From Setophaga petechia (Eukaryota; Chordata; Aves; Passeriformes; Parulidae), in assembly GCA_024362935.1 (NCBI GenBank), contig JANCRA010000007.1, positions 12,712,503 to 12,776,502 on the forward strand: DNA of 64,000 nt. The letters are read 5' to 3'. The notes under the pieces were generated by a model, which saw only the letters and a list, made by a program, of their open reading frames with translations, was not told the origin of the DNA and ran no database searches. Position 1 is the stretch's first letter, and the number at the start of each line of letters is the position of its first letter. Made by a program: the position numbers and the translations under genes. Below, in pieces: positions 11,101 to 23,100 of this stretch.

Positions 11101-14100
11101 TAACATTTTAATGAAACGGATTGTTCCTGCAGAGCTGTGCAGGTATCTCATGAGCTCTCTCTAGCGTGCCTGCTGTCACTCACTCTTCCAGGTAGAGGTA
11201 GCCGTTCTCCTGCGCCAGCCTCCGCGCGTGCAGCTGGGAGTCCTTGCCCGTGGCGCCGTAGGAGATGACCATGGCGCCGTACTCGCGGCACATCCTCACC
11301 CGCGCCGGGGCCGTGCTGGTGCACAGGATCACAAACACGGGCACGCGGAGCTCCGAGGCGTGGTGAGCAACAGCCATAGAGAAATTACTGTCTGAGGCCA
11401 CGATCACCCCTTTTCTTTGCTGCTCCTGAAAGCAGGGTTGTTATTGCACATTAGTGTCACATAGCTGTCCCATATGATCCTGGATCATTCTAATGGTCTG
11501 GCTTCCTTTTTTCCCTTTACTAGCTGATTGAATTGTGATATTATGGTACACTGTATGCATGGCTGGTGTGATCTCAGGATTGACACACAAAGCTAAAACA
11601 GCACAAGACCAACCCCTGTGCCTGCACTCCTCTGGGTTCAATTCTTGTTCCATGGGAAAGAGCTGAAAAACTCCAACTGATCACAGAAGAGCTGATAGCA
11701 GGTCCCTCAGAGCATATATCTCTGCTCTGCCTGTATGAAATTATTTCATTTCAGCTTCCTTTTAATAGAAGATTTCATTTACATTATTACGAAAGGCAGG
11801 AATAACCACTTCTCTGGGCTGCTGTCTCATGCCTATTTTAACAATTACTGCAGAGACTCCTATGACAATGGCAATAATCTCCTATGACAAAGGATAAACA
11901 AGCTATTCATGTAAGAAAACTGAAATTCATTACAAAATCAATTGGTGATATAGATCTTTGTCATCACTTATTGTAATTCAATTTCATCATTGCTCATCAG
12001 TTTCAACACATCAGAACTACAGTACACATAAAAACACTTGCATCTTAATGCCACAGGAAAATGCTGATGTTTCCATTTTGCAAGCTTGTGTTTCAAACAT
12101 TAAGAATTTCACCAGCAGATCAGCGAATTGTAAATAAAGTAGTATTTTACATTCAGACCTATCTGTGTTCACATGCTGTGTTCAGTGCAATGATTCAAAA
12201 GACAAGAAACACTGTGATTCCATGGAGATTAGAGGTAAATTTATCTTCAACTCTGCTCCATTTTCATGAAGCAGAACTACTCTACTCCTTTTTGAATGCT
12301 GACATTTAGTTATACCTGAGGCAATGACATCAGAAGGTAAAGTACACCTCGTTCCTTCACAGACCCTGTGTACTGGAGGAACTCCTTCTTCAGGTAGATG
12401 TCCATTCCATACTGCTTGGATAGCCTAGAGTACTGGAGCAGATAAATAATATTACGTCAATATATCTAGTGCTAAGAAAAAACTTCCCGTCAGCTGCCTG
12501 TTGAGCCAAGAATTCTATATATAGTCTCATGCTATAAATGAGCTCTAAAAAGCAAAATTAATCTTCTGGTTCTTTATAAATTCACAAGAGTGTGTCGTTA
12601 CCTACCAGGTCTTTCTGCTTTATGGAAGTGATTTTCAAGCTCACAGCAGTGAAATATGGACCACATGCCATTAAGAACTCTGAAAACAGCACTTGCTTTG
12701 GATCTTACTGTTCAAACACAGGCATTAAAATAAATATTTTCAATTCTCTCAAAACCCACGCTTCCAGCACTTGACAGAACTGGATATTGGCTACCCAAAA
12801 AATAAGTTCATCATCTAATAGATACAAAGGCCATCAGAAAATACCTCCTTGAGCCCCATTATGGCTCTGCTATGGTTTCTGCCACTGATTCACTACTGAG
12901 TGTTGTCTATTTTGCATCCTAAGCCACTAGAATATTAGTAAAGACATTTCTTACTCAAAGAAAAACAGCAACAACAAAAACCAATTTCCCAGGACTGCAA
13001 GTGCAAGTAGCAGCTGTTTGGAAAAGCTTAGTGTTTGGAACAGAAATGATGTCTGAGCTGAGGGGAATTAGCAAGCACATTACATGTGATGCACTGCCCA
13101 AGTGCATGATTTTAAAAGATTTTTAATGGCAAGTATTTGTTAAGCCTTATAATAAGATACTCCCAGCATGTATTAACATATTAATTTCCTATTACCATAT
13201 TTATTAAACCCAGAATTTTACACAAGATAACTTGTGAAATAAAGCAGCAGTAAGCCTGTGGGTGCCAGCTCCCCAGGCTTACTGCAGCTCTATTTCAGAA
13301 TTGGCTCCATCTCCTCTATTGGCTGCCAAAGCAAATGAGGCCCTGGTGATTTAGGGGATCAAGTCTTCATTTAAGATAAGTCATGAAGTGAGACAGATCC
13401 AAAACCAGCATGACAAAATATTTCTCTCAAGCAATATCTGGCAGTGTCACACATACAACGTATAGTGTACACACTAATAGGCACTGACACAGCTTTCAGA
13501 CTGCAGGACTTTCCAAGTGACTTTATATCAATTAAATATATTTGAATCAGACACTTGCTTTAAAGTATGCAGTTAAACTCCTAGTTTCAGGTGAACACTT
13601 CAAGGCTTTTTAGTGGGTTTCCAAGCATATGTTTAAGTTCCTCACCCATAGGTGGGGCCAGATTCTGTGTTTTGCTTCTGAAAATCCTGACATAAGAGCT
13701 ACCACTTGCTGCTCCTTTGCAAATCTGGCTGCGGAAACTGAAACAATGGAAAGTGTTTAGCACACTAATAGGATAATAGTTTATATCCTAAACATCCTCA
13801 TCTATGCAGAATGCCTATGCAAAATAGAACAACACCATAAAATAAATGCTGCTAGTGCTTCACATACCGTGCTTGTTTTTGTAGAGAATCTTGGCTTCTA
13901 GAGCAAACAACCAGAAAAAGGATTTAAGGAAATTAATCCTGTGCATAATAAAGTTGCTAAGCCTCCTACATTTAAAACGATGTCATTAAGACACACTTTC
14001 CCACAGGGATGGTGTACTTTAGATTGATATTTATCTTTAATTTGATAGTCAGGATTTTAATTCTTGAGGTTATCCTTTTTGTCTTCCTTTAACTGAGGAT

Positions 14101-17100
14101 TTTCATATAGCCTAAATATAGCAACTACTTCTAACAAAGCAGGCATCAGTGCTATTTGCAGTTGAACTGACCTGATGTGTGACCTCCTAAGACTCATTGA
14201 ACCAGCCTGTAAGATTTCCTTTGAGTCACAGTGATCTTATCTCAGGACTACAGATACCATGTCTAAGGTACAGCACACAGCACATCCACAAAGCTAACAC
14301 AACACAACCCTCTCAGCTCCTTCATCAGGAGCCAAACCAGGTGTCCAGCTTGATGCCAGTTCCTCATTTCCTTATTGGACTTGCTACAATTCACTCATGA
14401 TGCCATATCTCAGCTCCAAGGCAAGTTCCTGCCTAAGGAACCAGGATGCTCCATCCATGGTTTTACCTCTAGATTAGGAATCACTCTCTGCAAAGTGTTT
14501 CTCCCCTCAATTAACTAAATGGATTGTAGTCACACTCACTTTTTTAGCCTAAACAAATATCTCTGAAAGGGACTCTTACCTCTACACAATGAGTTAAAAT
14601 AAAGGTTTTCTGTGTTTTTCTTGACACCACTCTGTGCTTTTGAAACAGTGCATGAAATGCACTAATAAATTCTGCAGGAACAATATTTTGAATCACAACA
14701 GTCGTGGGCTATTTTCACAGTAAAATATACAGGTTTTTATATGGGTATAGGTTTTCCAGTATTCTGCTAACTTCAAAAGCATAGTTCATAAAAAAATACT
14801 AAAGTGAGACTGTTTAGCTTGAAACAGTAAATGCAGAAAGGGGATACAACTGGGTTGCATAAATCTGCCAGGGACAGCCAGGAGAAAGGAGCTATTTAAG
14901 TTAAGGGGTGTCATGGTTTAACCTCAGTTGGCTACTAAATGTCATCCTACCACTAGCTCATTTCCCTGCCCCTGTGCTCTGGGGGAGATGAGAATTGGGA
15001 GGGTAAAAGTGAGAAGTCTTATGGATTGGGATAAGAACACTTAGTAAGAATAAATAAATAAATAAATAACAACAATGTAATTAAAAGGAAAACAACAAAG
15101 AGAGATAAATAAGACCCAAGAAAGACACCTTATGCAATTGAAAACAATTGCTCACCAACAACCAGGCCCTGAGCCACAGGCCCCCAGCCAACTTTCCCCC
15201 CAATTTTATTGCTGAGTGAGGTGTCATATGGTATAGGATGTCCCTTTGGTCAGTTGTGGTGAGCAGCTCCAGCTGTCTCCCCTCCCAACCCCTTGTACAT
15301 CCCAGTCTTCTCACTGGTGGGATGGAGTGAGGAAGAGAAAACATCTTGACTCTGTGTAAGAGCTGCTCAGCAGTAACAAAAACATCTCTGTCTTATCAAC
15401 TATATTTTCATCACAAATCCAAAACACAGCCCCATACCAGCTACTGTGAAGAAAATTCACTCTGCCCTAGCCAAAACTTCCCTGCATTCCAGCCAAATCT
15501 TTTGTGCCACCTTACAGCCCCAAACTGTCTTGTGCCATGTCCTTTGACACAAGAGACACTTCAGTAATGTGCTACAAAAAGCACAGCTGTCCTTATTTTG
15601 GGAATGCCAGGCTAAAAAACCCACACTGGAAGTAGTTATGATGTCCCTGCATCAGCAGGCATCATATGGGAACAAGGAGAACTTTGAGGACCCAACCATT
15701 TCACTTCAGGGACTGCTAACCCCAAGCAGATTGCAAGGTTCTTACCCTGTGCATGCAGGAAAACAATCCACAAGGATTCATTCAGAGTGTGATTTGGGAC
15801 TGCTGCTAGGAATTGCCATTTGGCAAGGACACTCTTTTCACCCACCAAAAGGAAAAGAGATTACCCAGAGAACCCAGAGTAGCCTGCTTGAAGAGCTCCC
15901 AATGGTAGAAAAACACTATGAAAAAGTACAGAAATACAGTCCAGCTTGCCATGGTACTTCTCTTGTGCTTTAGCAGATCTTGTACATTGATGGGGTATCT
16001 CAGTCATTTCTACACCAATGACAGGTGCACATGTTTGTGTGCATCCTTATTTTGCTGAAGACACCTGTGGCAGAAATACCTGGCTACAGAACATATCCAG
16101 CCCTTCCTGGCTGGCCTGACAGAAGGCAAATCTGTACCTTCAAACCCTCCAAATAAGAGGGCTGGTTCCAAACCAGACCCTCCCACAAGAGTGCTTACCC
16201 AACCACTCGTAGTCTGCCACCTCCAACTCAGGCTCCTCATAGCAGGAGTTTTTCACTGGGAGCATAATACCACAGTGCATTAAGTCTATGCCTAATGTGG
16301 TTTATCCTTTGTTTACAGGTCACTGCAATCTTTGAGGATTTAGGTTAGTGTAAACAGATAAGAAGAAAATTATTATTGACAGTTAAATACAATTAATATG
16401 AACATGAGTCTTCTCACACAGATCTATCTGCTGCAATTCACACATACCCTTTCTTCATTTCTGATCGACTTTCATAAGGAAAATGAAAAGAAACATTGAA
16501 AGAATGCAAAACCATAAAGATTCCCTACCATGCAGGGGGTTTTCTGAACACCACACTGGATTTTGAAGGCTGCTGCACTAATGTCTTCAAACCGAATCAG
16601 CCTGTTACAGCTTGCCAGGCTGGTCCTGCTGCTTGGCTGAGGGAGGCAGGAAAGGGCATCCCTGAGTAACTCCTCATTCCGGCTCACTATCTTCATTTCC
16701 CAGGTCTTCACGTCCCCGTTCAGGTAATCCTCCTCACCAAAATCCTTCAGTCTCTCGGGGTTAATAGAGGGTGGCTTCTGCCCAATAAGGCCATTTCTTA
16801 CAGGGACATCCTTACAGCAGTGAAGATCACAAACTGCTGGGATATCTTGTTTTTTTATTTTATTGTCATCCCTGAAAACAAATAAAAGAAACTTGTTAGA
16901 AAGGCTTGGATGATTAAATGTTTGACACTTAGCATTTTAGAAGCATGCCCATCTCAGTTGTTCTTTGCAAGTCTCAAACAGGCAGAGTGAGTTGCTACTG
17001 ACATTATACCTACCTGTAGGTGCACTGGAAGATACTGAAACCTTCCAGCTGTTAGAAAAGCCACAAATAACTTAGCATGCGGGTAAACTGTGAAACTGCC

Positions 17101-20100
17101 CTACCCAAGAAAATAAGAAATCTATAATCTGTGCTGTCTGGACAGCAAGACCTTCCTTAGCACTCCATATTCAACCAGAAATTATTCTAGTTCAGTGCTT
17201 CCAAAAATTTGGGAATAACTGGAGTTGTACACAAGTCTATCTTTTTCAAAAAAGGCAAGGAGCTGCTGCAGACCATTCCCATAAACTATTAATAGCAGTA
17301 ACAAATGCCACTACATTGTACATGTACTCTCTGCCCTGGCATACTTACAGAGCATACTCTTGACAGCCATCAACTGCCTTGTGATGGGAAGGAAATTACT
17401 TTGATAAGGTATAATAATTATATCCTCCTACAGAGCTAAAGAACTAGGTCTTCTGATCTGTGGGTTAACATTTAATGGGCAAATATCTGTGTAGATATGG
17501 CAGAAATATGATGGTACCAAAAATCTCCTTCCTCGAGAAACACTGCTAGACAGCACCGCTAGAAAAAATTGCTGGATTTGCTGCCTTCAGCTGCCTGACT
17601 CTATGGGCCACAGTGTCCAGTCCACAAAGAACACTGTACTGTAGTGCAGGATTCTGTAGTCCTACTAACAGATAAATGCAAAGCTTCTAGGAATTCTTGG
17701 AATTTGGAGATTATTATGGGGAAAGGGAGCATTAAGCACAAGATCAGTGATTTGGAAAAGAGCTGATAACACCCCAGGTTTGTAGTTGTGATTAAACAGA
17801 TGGTATAAGCTCCTCTGCATGAGTCACTATTAATCTATTTGGTGGAAATGGTTTTCTAAAAGCAAATGTGTTAAATCATGTCAGAGATTCCAGTATTATC
17901 CCCAACAAAAATTATTTACCTTTTTCCTAAAACAATTTGTGTCTAAGTTTTGCAGCCATCCATCAACAGGACTGGCTAAAGCACATTTTACAGCAGTGAT
18001 CCACAGCATAATATGCTTTGCAGAAACTTCCAAAAGAATTTTTAAATATTTAGAAACATCTGGGTGTTGAGCAATTGCCCACTTTGGGCAGCATCATCCA
18101 TTTCCTTAATGGTATCAATAATCTGTGCCAGTAGCTCTGGTTCCTATTACACTTCCAATTTTTCCACTGAGGAATTCACATAACAATATGGGCAACATAA
18201 AATGTTTTATTATTAGAATCAAGTTATATACCACAGCATCAATCATTCTGTCTATCTTCACAGGAGAAATTTTTTGTAGCAAGATGTTCTCTCTCTAAAA
18301 TTAATGTGAACACTAATTTTCTAAGATGAATAAAGTGTATATACATTTGTAACCTCTTTATGTTGAAACTCGTGATCTTAAGTATTTTCCCAATACTTTA
18401 TCTTAAAGCTGATACAGCCTAACACCAGGCATTCTGCTTTCAAATCAAGTAACTTATCAAGGAGCTCTGTTCCATACTTTTCTGCATCTCTGCTCCATTG
18501 GGGTTAGACAGCTGGAACACTTCACAAAGATGTTAAGCTTGCAGAGTTAGCTTGGGTGCACATTAGTCTGCTTAATGCAAAGCTCAGAACCAGATCAGAC
18601 TGCCTGCCTGTGAACTTGTTGCAGCACAGGCCCCAGAAAACAACAGCAGCAGCAGCACCCAGGAGGCCACAGCGCTGGTAGAGTTCAATCCATGCCTCTC
18701 CCTTCCGAAAAAATATTTTCCATATCACAGACTCCCATAACCACTCCAAAAGGAAGAACAGATATGTCTTATTTCTGAGCACACTGTTTAAAATGTCTAG
18801 CAAGCATTAGCAGTGAATTACGTTCCTACACTGGAAATGGTTTAAAAGGGTCTATGTAGGGCCAAAAAGGCAGATCAAAAATTTGTGAGTTTATGGGTCA
18901 AATTTTTTATCCAACTGGCATTTCAGACGGAAGAACAATTCTCCTTTTTCATTGCCTCTGTTGCAATCAAAAAGTCTATAAAAACATCCAGCCAAAGATG
19001 ACCACAAGAAGTTTATCAATGAAGCAGAATTCTGTGAGAAAGTAGAAATGCATGGTAATGCCTCATCACCAGTGCCATCAAATATTTGTATCTGCAAATA
19101 GACTGAAATGGTACATTGATTATTTTTGCCCTAGTCTTAGGTTTCCCTTTTTTGGCAAAACAAAAAGGAGGGAAGTAAATCAGATTCTCAGTCCTTGATG
19201 TGCAGTACCACTCCCATGACCAGTGAGTATCTGCTCAGGACTCCCATGGAGACAACACTTTGTGACCATTGGAAAAGAGGAACAGAAATCAAACGGCTGT
19301 AAAATATGTATGGGTTTTTCAGGTTTGAGTTAGCTTTAGAGCACATCTGAATTATTACCATCTCAACATTTAATACAAAAACTCTCATACATTTGCATCT
19401 GAAAAGTCAGCAACCTCTTCATCAAGGGGATGCCATTCTATTGTGTATATATTATTGTGTGTATTTATTTCAGAATTACTTTGATTCTTCTTCTACATCC
19501 ACATGTCTCATTTACATTAGAGAATGACATTTTCCCATATTGAGCCCACCTGAATGTGCCACAGACCCTCCTAGAGCTCTCAACTCCCAAGGTAAACAGT
19601 GGGCTGAGGTTTGATCACCTATCTCAAATGGGCAACTAATGGCCCTGTTGGGTCAAAAGCACTTCTTGCCTCAAAAGCATTCCACATGCTTGGCACAGAT
19701 CTAGATGGATTCCTTTTACAGGCAGCAAAGCATGCAAGTGCTCACAAAAACACAGCACGTGACTTCTCAAGCACAGGCACAGAATCCAGCCCCTACTCCA
19801 GCAGCCATGTCCACCAGCTGAAGATCTGAGCCAATATAAATCCAAACCCCAGCATATAAAGCACTGCTCCTTTCAAATGGAGCTTTTCCTTTTTTGGAGC
19901 TTGTCACAAGTTTTCATTAAAAGGTCTGTTTATTTCCAGACATAAAACAAACACCCAGCTGGCAAGCTTTGTTACATGGTTATAAATTACAACATTTTAC
20001 CTTTAAAGTGATTAGTAAAAGCAAACATGAAAATACAGTTTATAAACCTACTTTTTCAAGAACAGCTGCTCAGCATAACTGGAAAAAAAAAAGAGAAGAT

Positions 20101-23100
20101 CCATATGCAGACTTTCCATAAACAATTAAGGCACAGGAAAAAATATCATTTGTTTAAGGAGATAGCTTTACATCTTTAAAATCTCAATGCAAAAACAGTG
20201 TGTACCAAAATGTACTCCTACAATAATAAAAAGCAACAACTTGGAATGAATCATTTTTCTATTTCCAGTTTGTTTTCTTGAACATACTGATAATATTCAT
20301 CAAGTTAAATAGCACTAGGGAAAAAATTTCAAAAATAGCAATATTAACAAGCTATTAAAATAATAAAACCAGCAAAAATAATTTTGGGAAGATGAAAGGC
20401 AATAATGCATGCTATACCTAAAGACCACAACTGTTGCCTTTGTTAGACAGAGAAGTGTCCAAGTGTGCAATGATGGACAGTTCCATGTCCCCATGGTGAA
20501 GCACTTCAGATTGCCTCCCTCAGGACCCACAAAACAGACCAAACAGATTAAACTGATGAACTGGATATCCTCAGTTTATAAAACTGAAGGAACAAAATCT
20601 ACAAAATCATGTATGTCCAGGGAATAGCAAAGTGTGAAAGACTATTCACCATTCTGCCCAGTATACATGTTAGGGGGAGATATTAGGGGTATTAAAGTAT
20701 GAGATATAAAATTTAAAATTTCCCTTCTTAGAGAAAATAATTAGCTCACAGAACCCATTGCAGAAGGACTATACAAAGAACAACAATGTAAACAGGCTCC
20801 TAAAAAAATGCACAACTAAATGGAAGTAGTGACAAATACATTGTTCAAGAATTAATCTGTGATTCAGGAAGTCCCTGAGCAAGCTCCATGAAAACATGTG
20901 AGGCAAAGTGTCTTGGGTGGCTTTCATTTTTCTCCTAGTTCTGTTACTGGCCACCCCCAGAGAGAGGGCACAGGAGGACTGCCCTTTGGCCTGACCCAGT
21001 GCTGATTGCAGATGTACCCAATGCCAGAAGCTGGCCCATCTGGCAGCTTTTACACTTCCAAAATGAGTCACAACAGCACATTTTGAGGCACACATGAAGC
21101 TGAAATTATGGACATACATTCCCATGTACTGGCTCACAGATGGAAATTAAACTGTCACAAAAGAAAACTAATTTTAATATAAGACTGAAAACTCAGCCTT
21201 TCTTTGTCATTTCTAGAGCAGCTTTTGTCATCTGCATTCACAGTGATACACATTCACTATAAAGAGGGACTGACAGTGTTGCAAAATGTGCAGTTGAGCA
21301 GTCACAAAAGTTAACCTTGAATACCACTTCAAACTCATATGCACATCTTCTCTACATGTGGATTTTAATTTTGTCCTTTTTAATGTTTTGAGGCTAGGGG
21401 TTTCTTAAGGTCATACCTATATGCTGCCATCACCTTCAGGCTCCCTGAAGGCTTTCCTGGAGCACACTGACCAAGGGACATTGGTAAGAAACAGCTTTAG
21501 ACATATTTGTCATCTGCTTTCAGGTACCTGGGCTCTGATCTTACACCTGCAAGTTCAGAATACTTATAAAGGCAAAAGCTGACCCCATTTAAAGTCACTT
21601 CTGCCTCCTTCCTCATTGTTGAGCAGAGATGGGTCAGGTACAAGGGGCAAGGCAGGGTGAGCAGCCTGCTGCAGGTGCAATGTGCCTGGCTTATGACTGC
21701 AAGTGGCTGGGGCTGGGATCTCCTCTTACAGGAGTGAGAAAGAGGCAATCCCAGGATATGACAGAGAGGGCCCTTTCCCTCATCCAAATCCCTTTTACCC
21801 AGAACCTCTCCAGCCCCATTAATCCTTCTAATTCCATGTCCCAGTGCTGTCTCCTCTGACCCTTCTCGCCACCTGAGCCTCCCAGACCCCTCTGATACTT
21901 TCCTTGTTTGTTGCAATCCCCTTTTCCAGTAGCTCATAAGCATTCCTGTTCCATCTCAAACTCCTCTTCTACCTTTTTACCCATTCCCAAATACATCCAA
22001 ATACTGCAATAGCTGCAATTCTTTAAAGCATCTCAGCAACTTGTGCAAGGGTGACTTTATGAAAGAAAGATGTTAGAAAAATATAGGCTTCTTGAGATAA
22101 AAGTATCAAGAAGGATCATAACAAATGTCATCTTCACTACCAGAAATTCCAGGTTATGCACTCAATAGTGTCTGAGTGCCCTGCACACCACAACAGGGTG
22201 AAAAACTCCAGCAGGCGCAGGGAAAGAGCACAGTAAATTTGACAATTCTCTCTCTTTGACAATAAATTCAAAACAGATCAAAGACAATACTGCACTCTAA
22301 ATATGACTGTCTTGAATTATCATTATTTTGATATTGAATTAAATTATCAGTATTTTGTGTAATACTACATTTAGAAACATCCATTTGAGACTGTATCATT
22401 CCAACTAGTGGCACATACAGGATGGAAATATAAAATGCATATCTGACCTTCATATATCTAAAGCCTGTGCAAAGTGATTGCTACTAAATCACATAGGATT
22501 CACCACCACCTTCCCCTAAACAGAAGGACAAGTTCACCAAATGTTAGCTCAACTTTATAGATGGAAACTGGGACACAGACAGATCCAGTGCCTAAGACTT
22601 CCGCAGGGCTATTTATCAGAGTGTCTTAAAGACAAGGAGGTCGGGGCATAGTAACCATGCTGGGGGACAAAAGTGTAAGCACTGTGCCCATCCTGCAGAG
22701 ACAGCTACATAACAACCAAGCCTTGAGACTGAGCAGGCCTTTAGAGCTTCACTCATCTTATACAGGCCTGACAAACCTGTGTGAGGTTGCACCAGCAACA
22801 CACACAAAGCAAGTTCAAGCTCATGCAGCAAACAACCAAGCTGTATTATCACCTCTGATAAAATCTCTCCTTACTTCTGGCAAGTCAGATTTACCAGAGC
22901 CTGAGCCTAGCACTATATATGCCTTCATCTGTGGTCATAATCTATTGCCATTCTTCTGTACATGCCATTGCTTACTGCTGGCAATGGCAACTGGGTGTCA
23001 GCTGCTAAATAGAAAACACTAGGAAAAACAATCTGAAAGCAAGAGGAATTCACAACAGCATTCACGATGGAAGTGTTGAAGCAGAGGTAAACCAACTGTC

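Larger units (their letters stand above)
12433..16528. other. Intron of the dehydratase-like gene
   Basis: It holds a strong hairpin at 13247-13285 and a solo-LTR-like block at 14909-15485. Phase 0 exons on both sides join directly, so no further exon is needed. Confidence 0.6.

Noticed and set aside
21497..21943. 148-codon minus-strand open frame
   Set aside because: Low-complexity, no motif, no splice context or family resemblance; sits in the long intron.
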